Source: Acidimicrobiales bacterium (GTDB lineage: Bacteria > Actinomycetota > Acidimicrobiia > Acidimicrobiales > Aldehydirespiratoraceae). Taken from it: a DNA stretch of 64,000 nt. Below the pieces are notes generated by a model. It worked only from the letters and a program-made list of their open reading frames with translations. It was not told where the DNA came from and ran no database searches. The position numbers were made by a program, and so were the translations under genes. Positions within the stretch are counted from its first letter, which is position 1. Each line of letters starts with the position of its first letter. Below, in pieces: positions 24,691 to 32,766 of the stretch. The stretch is taken from NCBI GenBank assembly GCA_029263215.1, contig JAJCXY010000053.1, positions 1 through 64,000 on the forward strand. Direction: 5' to 3'.

Positions 24691-24737
24691 GGGCCGGATG
24701 TCGTGAAAGTATGACCGTCGGGTCGATCCGGCCCGAC
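24691..24737 (+). repeat. overlapping alternative inverted repeats before the benzoate-CoA ligase gene
   Basis: GGGCCGGAT (24691) pairs perfectly with ATCCGGCCC (24726-24734). Separately, GTCGGG (24717) pairs with CCCGAC (24732-24737). The two stems share the CCC and cannot form together. They lie in the 80-base gap between the fusion regulator and the ligase. Attenuation is possible but unproven, and in GC-rich DNA chance pairing is common. Confidence 0.35.
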
Positions 24738-24757
24738 TCCCGCACCGAGGACCCGAG

Positions 24758-26281
24758 ATGCACGATCAGTTCAATGCGAGCGAATGGATGCTCGACCGCC
24801 ACGTCGCTGCCGGCGATGGCCAGCGGGTGGCAGTTCGTTGCGAGGGTGAGAGCCTCACCTATGAGGAGCTTCAGGGTCTGGTGAGCCGCACGGCCGGGGC
24901 TCTTCGGGCCATCGGGGTGAGGTCGGAGGAGAGGGTCGCGATGGCGATGCTCGACTCCGTCGAGTTCATCTCCGTCTTCCTCGGAGCAATGCGTATCGGT
25001 GCGGTGCCGGTGCCGATGAATCCCCTGCTCCCGGGGCGTGATCTCGGCGTAATTGTGGCCGACTCGCGGGCTCGGGTCGTGGTGGTCTCCGATGAGAAGA
25101 GCGCAGCCATAGGTGAGCTGAAGTCTGGAGCGCCGGAGCTCGAGCATGTCGTCACTACCGGCAACCGCGGTGACAGCGGGGCGACCATGTCGTGGGCGGC
25201 GTTCCAGGAAGGGGAAGGCGACCAGTCGCTCTATCCCACATCCGCGGAGTCGCCCGGGTTCTGGCTGTGCACGTCGGGCTCGACGGGCCACCCCAAGCTG
25301 GCGATGCATCGGCACGGAGATCTGCGAGTCACCTACGACACCTACGCGCGAAATGTTCTCGAAGTGAATAGCGACGACCGCTTCTTCTCGGTCGGGCCGA
25401 TGTTTCACGCCTATGGCCTCGGCAACTCGATCAGTTTCCCGTTCGCGGTCGGCGCCACGTCGATCATCGAATCCACCCGTCCGCCCACGCCCCAGCTCGT
25501 GGCCGACATCGTCACCACGGAGAAACCCACCCTGTTCTTCTGCATCCCCACCTTCTATGCCGCCCTCAACGCCGCATCGCTTCCCGCCGACACTTTCGCC
25601 TCGGTCCGGTGGGGGGCCTCCGCTGCCGAGCAGCTTCCGGCGGAGACCTTCCTGCGCTTCGAGGAGAACTACGGGGTCACCATCCTCGACGGAATCGGCT
25701 CCACCGAGATGCTTCACATCTATATGTCGAACTCAGCCGAGCACCGTTTGCCCGGCACCAGCGGCGTGCCGGTGCCCGGGTACGAGGTGAGAGTGGCCGA
25801 CGAGGCCGGCAGCGACGTGGCTGCGGGTGAGCCGGGCCAGTTGCTCGTACGCGGCGACTCGACCGCCACCGGTTACTGGTGCCGCAGCGAAACCTCCCGC
25901 TCCACCTTCGTGGGCGAATGGCTACATACCGGCGACCTCTACACCCGTACCGACGACGGCTTCCACACCTATCTCGGCCGTATCGACGACATGCTCCGCG
26001 TCGGTGGTGAATGGGTGTCGCCGGCGGAGGTGGAGGGGGTCCTCATCTCTCATCCAGGGGTGCTCGAAGCGGCGGTCGTCGGCGAACGCGACGAGTCCGA
26101 CATTCTCAGGCCCATCGCCTACCTGATTCCTGCCGGCGAGAGCCAACTCGATCCCGAGGAGCTCACCCAGTTCTGCCGTGAGCGTCTGGCCGGATACAAA
26201 CGCCCAAAGCGCTTCGAGATAGTTGCCGAGTTGCCCAAGACGGCCACGGGCAAGATCCAGCGCTACAAGCTGCGCGCCTGA
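24758..26281 (+). CDS. benzoate-CoA ligase family enzyme (BadA/BclA/BzdA-like)
   Basis: The protein has 507 residues. This adenylate-forming ligase would make benzoyl-CoA or a related aryl-CoA from the acid, ATP and CoA. The P-loop is LCTSGSTGHPKLAMHRHGD. The region VGPMFHAYGLGNSISFPF and WGASAAEQLPAETFLRF resembles benzoate-CoA ligases, followed by DGIGSTEMLHIYMS, TGDLYTR and the C-terminal lysine in PKTATGKIQRYKLR. It follows the TetR-thioesterase gene on the same strand. It would feed the benzoyl-CoA pathway upstream; specificity among benzoate, 4-hydroxybenzoate and alicyclic acids cannot be read from sequence. Confidence 0.85.
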   Translation: MHDQFNASEWMLDRHVAAGDGQRVAVRCEGESLTYEELQGLVSRTAGALRAIGVRSEERVAMAMLDSVEFISVFLGAMRIGAVPVPMNPLLPGRDLGVIVADSRARVVVVSDEKSAAIGELKSGAPELEHVVTTGNRGDSGATMSWAAFQEGEGDQSLYPTSAESPGFWLCTSGSTGHPKLAMHRHGDLRVTYDTYARNVLEVNSDDRFFSVGPMFHAYGLGNSISFPFAVGATSIIESTRPPTPQLVADIVTTEKPTLFFCIPTFYAALNAASLPADTFASVRWGASAAEQLPAETFLRFEENYGVTILDGIGSTEMLHIYMSNSAEHRLPGTSGVPVPGYEVRVADEAGSDVAAGEPGQLLVRGDSTATGYWCRSETSRSTFVGEWLHTGDLYTRTDDGFHTYLGRIDDMLRVGGEWVSPAEVEGVLISHPGVLEAAVVGERDESDILRPIAYLIPAGESQLDPEELTQFCRERLAGYKRPKRFEIVAELPKTATGKIQRYKLRA

Positions 26282-26290
26282 GCAGCGGGG

Positions 26291-26890
26291 TCAGGCCCGA
26301 GGCAGGAGCCCGAGGCCGACGACGTCGTTGAGGATGTCGAGCCACGACTCGAGCTGGCCGGTGTCGGTGGCGGTGAGGCCGCTGCGGACGATGGCCCAAC
26401 CGATTTCGAACAACACAGCCGCAGTGGGTGCGGGGTCGATGTCGGCTCGCACACTGCCCTCCGACTTGCCGACGGTGAGCATGTCCTCGAGTACCGCGCG
26501 GATTCGCTGCCGCTGACGTTCGGCGGCCATGCGGGCCACGTCGCCCCCGACGAGGTCGGTCTCGCCGAAGAGGGAGGAATGGAGCAACTCGTCGTGGCCA
26601 TAGTGGTCGGCGGTGAGCTCAACCAGGGCGCGGAGGCGCTCCGGTGCGGTGCCCGGCCTGGCGACAACCTGCTCGGCACTGTCGATGAACCGATCGAGTG
26701 ACCGCTCGACGACGGCCATGTAGACGTCTTGCTTGGACTCGAAGTGGAGGTAGACGCTGCCCTTGCCGGTGCTTGCCTCGGTGGCGATGTCTTCGATGGT
26801 GGTGCGCTTGTAGCCGAAGCGTCGGAAGCGGGTCTCGGCCGCGGCGAGGAGCCGGCCCCGTGGGTTTTCTTCGATCATCGTGGACGTCAC
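26291..26890 (-). CDS. TetR-family regulator
   Basis: The protein has 199 residues starting at GTG 26890 with AGGA upstream. The HTH lies near residues 10-55 (TTIEDIATEASTGKGSVYLHFESKQDVY). A palindrome at 26918-26944 sits 28 bases upstream, between this gene and the divergent acyl-CoA dehydrogenase operon, so it probably represses both. The ligand is likely an acyl-CoA of the adjacent pathway (inference). Confidence 0.85.
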   Translation of the reverse strand: MTSTMIEENPRGRLLAAAETRFRRFGYKRTTIEDIATEASTGKGSVYLHFESKQDVYMAVVERSLDRFIDSAEQVVARPGTAPERLRALVELTADHYGHDELLHSSLFGETDLVGGDVARMAAERQRQRIRAVLEDMLTVGKSEGSVRADIDPAPTAAVLFEIGWAIVRSGLTATDTGQLESWLDILNDVVGLGLLPRA

Positions 26891-26917
26891 GGGAAGATCC
26901 TAGCGCGGTTGACGTTG

Positions 26918-26944
26918 ACTGACCAGATTACTAGTTTGGTCAGT
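26918..26944. promoter_or_regulatory. TetR operator between the divergent tetR and acyl-CoA operon
   Basis: Perfect 8-base arms ACTGACCA and TGGTCAGT are separated by 11 AT-rich bases (GATTACTAGTT), standing out in GC-rich DNA. The site ends 23 bases before ATG 26968. Its half-site differs from the benzoyl-CoA operators, which implies a different TetR. Confidence 0.65.
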
Positions 26945-26967
26945 TGATACCGAAGTGTGAGGTTCAA

Positions 26968-28167
26968 ATGGGGTACCCCCGCCAACCGTCGATCTTTCTC
27001 TCCGAGGAACACGACGCGTTCCGAACCACGGTGGCGTCCTTCGTGCAACGTGAGATCCGGCCCCACGCCGACGAGTGGGAGGCAGCAGGCGAATGCTCTC
27101 GCGAGCTCTACCGCAAGGCGGGCGCCGCAGGGTTGCTGGGGTTGCGCTACTCCGAGGAGTTGGGCGGTAGCGGCCTCGACTTCATGGCCACCGCGGTCCT
27201 CGCCGAGGAGTTGGCCAAGAGCGACTCGATCGGCACCGCGGTTTCGCTCATGGCCCAGTCCGAATTTGCCCTCGCCATCCTGGCCGACGAAGCCAGCGAC
27301 GAGATCAAAGCTCGGTGGATGGCTCCCGCCATCGCCGGAGAACTGATCGGCGCGATCGGCGTATCGGAACCGGGCGCAGGGTCCGATGTGGCCGCCATCA
27401 CCACGCGGGCCGTTCGCGACGGAGGCGACTACGTCATCTCCGGACAGAAGACCTTCATCTCCAACGGCACCCGGGCCGACTTCATCACCCTCGCGGTACG
27501 CACCGGCGAGCCCGGCCCAAAGGGCATCTCGCTGGTGGTGTTCCCCACCGATACCCCCGGCTTCGAAGTGGGTCGACGACTCGACAAGCTCGGCGCCCGA
27601 GCATCAGACACGGGTGAGCTCTACTTCGACGAGTGCCGGGTGCCGGTAGCGAATCTCGTCGGCGAAGAAGGCCAGGGATTGCGCTACATCCTCTCCCACT
27701 TCGGTGGAGAACGGCTGGTGATCGCCTCGTTCGCGGTCGGCATCATGGAGCGCCTCATCGAACTCGGCCTCGACTATGCAGCCGAACGCCAGACGTTCGG
27801 CTCACCGATCCTCGGGTTCCAGACCTGGCGCCACCGGTTCGCGGAGATGGCCACGAGCTGCGAAGCCACCCGCCTGCTCGCCTACCAGGCCGCCCGCTTG
27901 CTCAGCGACCGGGATCCCGCCGGCGACCTCGCTGTCTCGATGGCCAAGCTGCGCGCGGCAGAGGCCGTCCAGTCGGTTGCCGCCGAGGTTCTCCAACTCC
28001 ATGGAGGCTTCGGTCAGATGGAGGAGTCGCCGATTCCCCGCTACTACCGCGACGTGGCCGGCTTCTCGATCGGAGCCGGCACATCGGAGATCATGCGCGA
28101 ACTCATCTCGCGCTCGCTCATATCAACCATCAACACCAACCCGACCAACAAGGAGACCGCCCGATGA
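26968..28167 (+). CDS. acyl-CoA dehydrogenase (IVD/LCAD-like active site)
   Basis: The protein has about 399 residues from ATG 26968, with GAGG 5 bases upstream; TTG 26944 of the track would start inside the operator. It is an FAD enzyme forming 2,3-enoyl-CoA. IGVSEPGAGSDVAAITT is the flavin/substrate loop and LQLHGGFGQMEE the C-terminal motif. The usual catalytic Glu in the C-terminal GT motif is replaced (SIGAGTSEIM), whereas HFGGERLVIA keeps a Glu at the helix-G position used by isovaleryl- and long-chain-type dehydrogenases. This suggests a branched or cyclic substrate. It is first gene of the operon and overlaps the next gene as ATGA. Confidence 0.87.
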   Translation: MGYPRQPSIFLSEEHDAFRTTVASFVQREIRPHADEWEAAGECSRELYRKAGAAGLLGLRYSEELGGSGLDFMATAVLAEELAKSDSIGTAVSLMAQSEFALAILADEASDEIKARWMAPAIAGELIGAIGVSEPGAGSDVAAITTRAVRDGGDYVISGQKTFISNGTRADFITLAVRTGEPGPKGISLVVFPTDTPGFEVGRRLDKLGARASDTGELYFDECRVPVANLVGEEGQGLRYILSHFGGERLVIASFAVGIMERLIELGLDYAAERQTFGSPILGFQTWRHRFAEMATSCEATRLLAYQAARLLSDRDPAGDLAVSMAKLRAAEAVQSVAAEVLQLHGGFGQMEESPIPRYYRDVAGFSIGAGTSEIMRELISRSLISTINTNPTNKETAR

Positions 28168-29021
28168 CTGCAGAACGGGTGGGCGCAATCGATGCCTGGA
28201 TGTCGATCATGTCGCCCGAGACCGCCGAACGATGGCCCGACTCGTTCTGGCACATCTTCAACAAGTACGGAGTGGCCGATCGTTTCCGCAAGGGATTCAC
28301 CCTCGATGAGATCATCGCCGAGATGGACGAGGGGGGAGTCGACATCGGAGTCGCGTCGTCGTTCAAGTTTCTCGACACCTGGGTGGTGAGCAACGACGAG
28401 AACGCGGCCTATGTGCGCCAAGCTCCCGATCGTTTCATCGGCGCCTTCACCGTCGACATCCGCGACCCCATGCCGGCCATCCGCGAGTTCCGCCGCTGTG
28501 TGGAAGAGCTCGACTACAAGGCCTTCCGGCTCGAACCCTTCCAATGCGGCGACGGCCGCACCACGGCACCTCCGCCCACCCACCGCATGTACTGGCCCTT
28601 CTACGTGGCCTGCTGCGAGTACGACATCCCCCTCTGCATCCAGGTGGGTCACACCGGTCCTCTGCTCCCCTCGGAATGCGGTCGGCCGATCTATCTCGAC
28701 GAGGTGGCGCTCACCTTCCCAGAGCTCAAGATCCTCGGCACCCATGTGGGCGATCCCTGGCAGGACGAGATGATCACGCTCGCGTGGAAGCACCCCAACG
28801 TGTATGTGGAGGCATCGGCCCGCCCGGCCCGCTACTGGTCCGACGAGGTCAAGAAGTTCTCGGGAGGGCGAGGCAAGGACAAGATGATCTGGGCCACCGA
28901 CTACCCCCTGTTGCCGTTCAAACAGACCGTCGACGATGTGTACGACTGCGGGTTCTCCGACGAGGCCAACCGCATGATCCTGCGCGACAACGCGGCCCGG
29001 GTGTTCAAGATCGATGTCTGA
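28164..29021 (+). CDS. amidohydrolase-2 family TIM-barrel protein
   Basis: The protein has 285 residues from ATG 28164; the track start 27633 is a shadow of the previous gene. This metal-dependent hydrolase/decarboxylase family includes ACMSD and aryl-acid decarboxylases. The N-terminal motif is AIDAWMS rather than the common HxH, so the first metal site is altered. CIQVGHTGP and ILGTHVGDPWQDEM carry the central His, and WATDYPLLPF the C-terminal Asp. It overlaps both neighbours. In an acyl-CoA operon it could act on an enone or carboxylated ring intermediate; the substrate is unknown. Confidence 0.8.
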   Translation: MTAERVGAIDAWMSIMSPETAERWPDSFWHIFNKYGVADRFRKGFTLDEIIAEMDEGGVDIGVASSFKFLDTWVVSNDENAAYVRQAPDRFIGAFTVDIRDPMPAIREFRRCVEELDYKAFRLEPFQCGDGRTTAPPPTHRMYWPFYVACCEYDIPLCIQVGHTGPLLPSECGRPIYLDEVALTFPELKILGTHVGDPWQDEMITLAWKHPNVYVEASARPARYWSDEVKKFSGGRGKDKMIWATDYPLLPFKQTVDDVYDCGFSDEANRMILRDNAARVFKIDV

Positions 29022-29805
29022 GCTGCTCTCCCTCGAACGCGATGAGCGAGGCATCTACACCCTCACGTTTCGCCGTCCCGATGTGCGTAACGCCCTCAAC
29101 GACCAGTCGTTCACCCAGCTCATCGAAGCGTGCGCCGAAGTAGCTGCCGACCCTGCGGCTCGGGCCCTGGTGGTTACCGGAGAAGGGCTGGCCTTCTCCG
29201 CCGGCGGCGATTTCGACGCGTTGCAGGCCCTGCTCGACGGCGACCGGGAATTCGTCGAGGCCGGGCTCCGGAACGCCAACGCCGGTGTCATGGCGCTGGC
29301 AAGGCTCGAGATCCCCACTGTGGCCGCAGTCAACGGCGACGCGTTCGGCGGCGGTGCATCGGTGGCCCTCAGCACCGATTTCCGCATCATGAGCGACGGG
29401 GCCAGACTCGGATTCGTCTTCGCCAGGCTCGGACTCGCCGGAGCCGACACGGGCGCCACCTGGTGGCTCACCCGACTCCTCGGGCCGGTTCGGGCCATGG
29501 AGATCGTCACCCTCGGGGCTGTCTTCGGTGCCGAAGAAGCTCTCGCGGAGGGGCTGGTCATCGAGGTGGCCGCGGCGGATGAATTCGAGCGGGCGGTCGC
29601 TGCCTTCACCGGTCGCCTGGCTGCCCTCGCGCCGCTGGCTGCCCGGGGAAACAAGCGAGCCTTCCTCGGCATCGAGGATCGCACGATGGCTGAACAACTC
29701 GACCACGAGGCGGTGCTGCAGGCCAGCGCCATCGGGTCGACCGACTTCCGAGAGGGCCTGGCCGCCACCATGGAGAAGCGTGAACCGAAGTTCAAGGGGA
29801 ACTGA
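29014..29805 (+). CDS. crotonase-family protein (enoyl-CoA hydratase/isomerase-like, atypical active site)
   Basis: The protein has 263 residues. Oxyanion-hole motifs FSAGGDFDALQ and FGGGASVALS are present. The two Glu residues of standard hydratases are not: GGGCEL becomes GGGASV and PEI becomes VFARLG. It instead has an Asp in GLAGADTGATWW, a pattern shared with the crotonase at 31978. It may be an isomerase or another crotonase reaction rather than a hydratase. ATG 29014 overlaps the amidohydrolase stop by 8 bases. Confidence 0.85.
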   Translation: MSELLSLERDERGIYTLTFRRPDVRNALNDQSFTQLIEACAEVAADPAARALVVTGEGLAFSAGGDFDALQALLDGDREFVEAGLRNANAGVMALARLEIPTVAAVNGDAFGGGASVALSTDFRIMSDGARLGFVFARLGLAGADTGATWWLTRLLGPVRAMEIVTLGAVFGAEEALAEGLVIEVAAADEFERAVAAFTGRLAALAPLAARGNKRAFLGIEDRTMAEQLDHEAVLQASAIGSTDFREGLAATMEKREPKFKGN

Positions 29806-30956
29806 TGGACGTCTACCTGTCACCAGACCAACTCGCGATGCGGGCTGAGGTGAGGGCCTTTCTCGACGAGCACTACCCGCCGGAACGGATCCTCCAGATC
29901 GAGCGAGACGAGGAGTATCCCGACGACTTCTACCGGGAGTGCGCCGACCGGGGCTGGACCGGGTTGCCGGTGCCGGTCGAATACGGCGGCTCCGACGGCT
30001 CGGTGCTCGACCTGTGCGTGTTTGTGGAAGAGGTGGGCAAGACCTCGATCTCCATGGCCACTCTCTACATCACGGGCACCATTTTCGGCTCCCACGCCTT
30101 GCACATCTGCGGATCGAAGGCCCAGACCGACCGCTATCTCCCGGCCATCGTCTCAGGGGAGAAACGGTTCGCGCTCGCCATGTCCGAGCCGGGGGCAGGC
30201 TCCGACTTCGCGGCGATGACTACCACCGCCGAGAAGGTCGAGGGCGGGTGGCGGATCAGGGGCGCCAAGGGGCCGATATCGGGCGCTGAACGGGCCGAGG
30301 TCGTCATCACCGCGGCCCGCACCGCCACCTATCCGGGAGAGTCCCGGCAGAAGGGCATCTCCTTGTTCCTGGTCGACAACCCCACTCCGGGAGTGAGCTT
30401 CGAGCGTCGCGATTATCTGGCCATGAAGGCACTCATGGTCAACGACATCACCTACGACGACGTGTTCGTGGGTGACGACGCGGTGCTCGGCGAGATCGAC
30501 GACGGCTGGTTGAACCTGGCCCGACTCATGGACCCGGAGCGGTTGGCCAACGCCGCCCAGGCGATCGGCGTGGCCCAGGCTGCCATCGACGACGCCGTGG
30601 TGTACGCCCGCAACCGGGAGCAGTACGGCAAACCCATCGCCCGCTTCCAGGCGGTGTCGCATCCATTGGCCGAAGCCCAGGCCGAGGTCGCCGCCGCCCG
30701 CCTGCTGATCTACGCCGCGGCCCACAAGCGTGATGTAGAAGGGCCTTGCCCGATGGAGGCATCGATGGCGAAGATGCTGGCCAACAATGTGGCCGGCCGG
30801 GCCACGAGCGCCGCCATGCAGGTGGCCGGAGCGCGGGGCTGGGAGGCCGAGTCGCACTTCCTGCGGCGCAACCTCGAGGTGCGCGGTTGTGAACTCGGCG
30901 GCGGCACCAGCCAGATCCAACGCAACATCATCGCCCGACATATGGGGCTCCGATGA
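29805..30956 (+). CDS. acyl-CoA dehydrogenase
   Basis: The protein has 383 residues. FALAMSEPGAGSDFAAMTT is the flavin-site loop, and MDPERLANAAQ keeps a Glu at the IVD-like helix-G position. The C-terminal CELGGGTSQIQRN lacks the medium-chain-type Glu. The YGKPIARFQAVSHPLAE region fits the family. It overlaps the crotonase by one base (TGATG) and the alcohol dehydrogenase as ATGA. It is the second of three dehydrogenases in one operon, which suggests several successive desaturations or several acyl chains. Confidence 0.87.
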   Translation: MDVYLSPDQLAMRAEVRAFLDEHYPPERILQIERDEEYPDDFYRECADRGWTGLPVPVEYGGSDGSVLDLCVFVEEVGKTSISMATLYITGTIFGSHALHICGSKAQTDRYLPAIVSGEKRFALAMSEPGAGSDFAAMTTTAEKVEGGWRIRGAKGPISGAERAEVVITAARTATYPGESRQKGISLFLVDNPTPGVSFERRDYLAMKALMVNDITYDDVFVGDDAVLGEIDDGWLNLARLMDPERLANAAQAIGVAQAAIDDAVVYARNREQYGKPIARFQAVSHPLAEAQAEVAAARLLIYAAAHKRDVEGPCPMEASMAKMLANNVAGRATSAAMQVAGARGWEAESHFLRRNLEVRGCELGGGTSQIQRNIIARHMGLR

Positions 30957-31981
30957 AGGCCCTCGTCTACCAGGGACCCGGTGAGATCGAGCTCGCCGAC
31001 ATCGACGAGCCGATCCTGGCCGACGACGAGGTGCTCCTGCGGGTCGACGCAGCCGGGGTCTGTGGCACCGACCGCCACATCGTGGCCGGCGAACTCGGCG
31101 TGGCTCCGGGGGTCGTGCCCGGTCATGAGATAGCCGGCACCATCACCGAGGTCGGCTCAGCGGTGGAGGGCTGGAGTCCCGGCGACAAGGTGGCATCGTT
31201 CGGGCAGGTCTCGTGCGGGCTGTGTGCGCCGTGTCGGACCGGTCGACCCAACCGCTGCCGTCAGCCCGCGGTGCTGGGAATGGCTCGCCAGGGAGGCTTC
31301 GCCGAGCGGGTGGCCCTGCCCACGTCGTGCCTGATTTCTCTACCCGAGTCGATCTCCGATGCCGTCGGTGCGATCGCCTCCGATGCCATCGCGACCCCCT
31401 TCCATGCCCTCACCACCGTCGGACGTCTTCAGGTGGGAGAGACAGTGGTGGTGATCGGGGCCGGTGGCCTGGGGCTCCACGCCGTGCAGCTCGCGAAACT
31501 CAGCGGCGCGGCCAGTGTCGTCGCCGTCGACCCTGCTCCCGAGGCACGCGACGCCGCGCTCGCCGCAGGAGCCGATGCCGTGCTCGACCCAAGCGGGGAA
31601 CAGGAGCCCGATCGGGCCCTCCGCCGCCTCGCCCGTGGCGCCACCCTCGTGCTCGAATGTGTGGGGCGGGCCGAGACCGTAGAGCTCGGCCTGTCGGCCC
31701 TTGCTGCCGGCGGACGCCTGGTGGTGGTGGGCGTAGGCGGGGGACGCCCGAGACTGCCACCCCTCGCCATGTTCATAGGGTCGGAGCTGTCGGTGCTCGG
31801 ATCGTTCGGGTCGACCCCGGCCGAGATCGAAACCGTGTTGGGCCTCATCGCCGCGGGGCGCATCGACGTTTCGGCGTCGGTCCAACGCGAAGTCGAACTC
31901 AGCAGATCGGCTGCCATCTTCTCCGAACCGTTCGGCGCGGCCCGAACCGTCATCGTTCCCGACTCCAAGGACACCCCATGA
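30953..31981 (+). CDS. zinc-dependent alcohol dehydrogenase
   Basis: The protein has 342 residues. AAGVCGTDRHIVAG and VPGHEIAGTI give the catalytic zinc ligands, CGLCAPCRTGRPNRC the structural zinc loop, and VVIGAGGLGLHAVQLAK the NAD(P) fold. It resembles the Had enzyme at 9293 in general architecture but is a separate paralogue. In this operon it probably oxidises a hydroxyacyl-CoA or cyclic alcohol. Both ends overlap neighbours by 4 bases, so it is translationally coupled. Confidence 0.86.
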   Translation: MKALVYQGPGEIELADIDEPILADDEVLLRVDAAGVCGTDRHIVAGELGVAPGVVPGHEIAGTITEVGSAVEGWSPGDKVASFGQVSCGLCAPCRTGRPNRCRQPAVLGMARQGGFAERVALPTSCLISLPESISDAVGAIASDAIATPFHALTTVGRLQVGETVVVIGAGGLGLHAVQLAKLSGAASVVAVDPAPEARDAALAAGADAVLDPSGEQEPDRALRRLARGATLVLECVGRAETVELGLSALAAGGRLVVVGVGGGRPRLPPLAMFIGSELSVLGSFGSTPAEIETVLGLIAAGRIDVSASVQREVELSRSAAIFSEPFGAARTVIVPDSKDTP

Positions 31982-32766
31982 CCGCCCCCAGTGACGACAT
32001 CCTCACCGACATCTCCGATGGGATCGGCACGGTGACGCTCAACCGACCCGACCGGCTCAACACCCTCACCAACGTCAACGTCGGCGAGCTCACCGATGCG
32101 CTCGACATGATGGGCGAATCCTCGGAAGTGAGGGTCGTGGTACTGGCGGGCAACGGGAAGACCTTCTGTGCCGGTGCGGATCAGGGCGAGATGATCGAGC
32201 GACCACCCCAGGAGTGGGAACCGATCGTGCGCAGCTATCTCGACCCGGTCCGGGCCATCGTCGGTATGGACAAGCCGGTCGTGGCCGCCCTACACGGAAA
32301 CACCGTCGGTGGCGGGTTTGGGCTCGCCCTGGCATCCGACTTTCGGATCGCGGCGGAAGGGATCCGTCTGGGAGCGCCGTTCACCAAGATCGGTCTGGCC
32401 GGCTGCGACATGTCGGCCGGTTGGTTCCTGCCCCGGATGGTCGGGCTCGGCACGGCCCAAGACCTCATGTTCTCGGGCCGGCTGGTGAAGGCCGACGAGG
32501 CGCTCAAGATCGGATTGGTGCACCGGGTGGTGGCCGCCGAAGATCACCCTGCGGAGGTGGCGGCCTTCGCGGCCAAGCTCGCAGCCGGCCCTCCGATCGC
32601 CCACGCCTGGACCAAGCGGGCCATCCACCGCTCGCTCGGAGTCGACATGAACGCCGAGTTCGAGTTCGAAATATTCGCCCAGGTGCAATGCATCCAGACC
32701 GACGACCACCGTGAAGGCGTGAAGGCCTTCCAGGAGAAGCGGCCGCCGGAGTTCCGAGGTGTCTGA
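31978..32766 (+). CDS. crotonase-family protein with atypical active site
   Basis: The protein has 262 residues from ATG 31978; the track start 31213 is a shadow of the alcohol dehydrogenase. FCAGADQGEM and TVGGGFGLALA form the oxyanion hole. As in the crotonase at 29014, the classical Glu pair is missing (GGGFGL, PFTKIGL) and GLAGCDMSAGW supplies an Asp. The two are likely related subgroup members acting on related substrates. The stop overlaps the next start by 8 bases. Confidence 0.85.
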   Translation: MTAPSDDILTDISDGIGTVTLNRPDRLNTLTNVNVGELTDALDMMGESSEVRVVVLAGNGKTFCAGADQGEMIERPPQEWEPIVRSYLDPVRAIVGMDKPVVAALHGNTVGGGFGLALASDFRIAAEGIRLGAPFTKIGLAGCDMSAGWFLPRMVGLGTAQDLMFSGRLVKADEALKIGLVHRVVAAEDHPAEVAAFAAKLAAGPPIAHAWTKRAIHRSLGVDMNAEFEFEIFAQVQCIQTDDHREGVKAFQEKRPPEFRGV

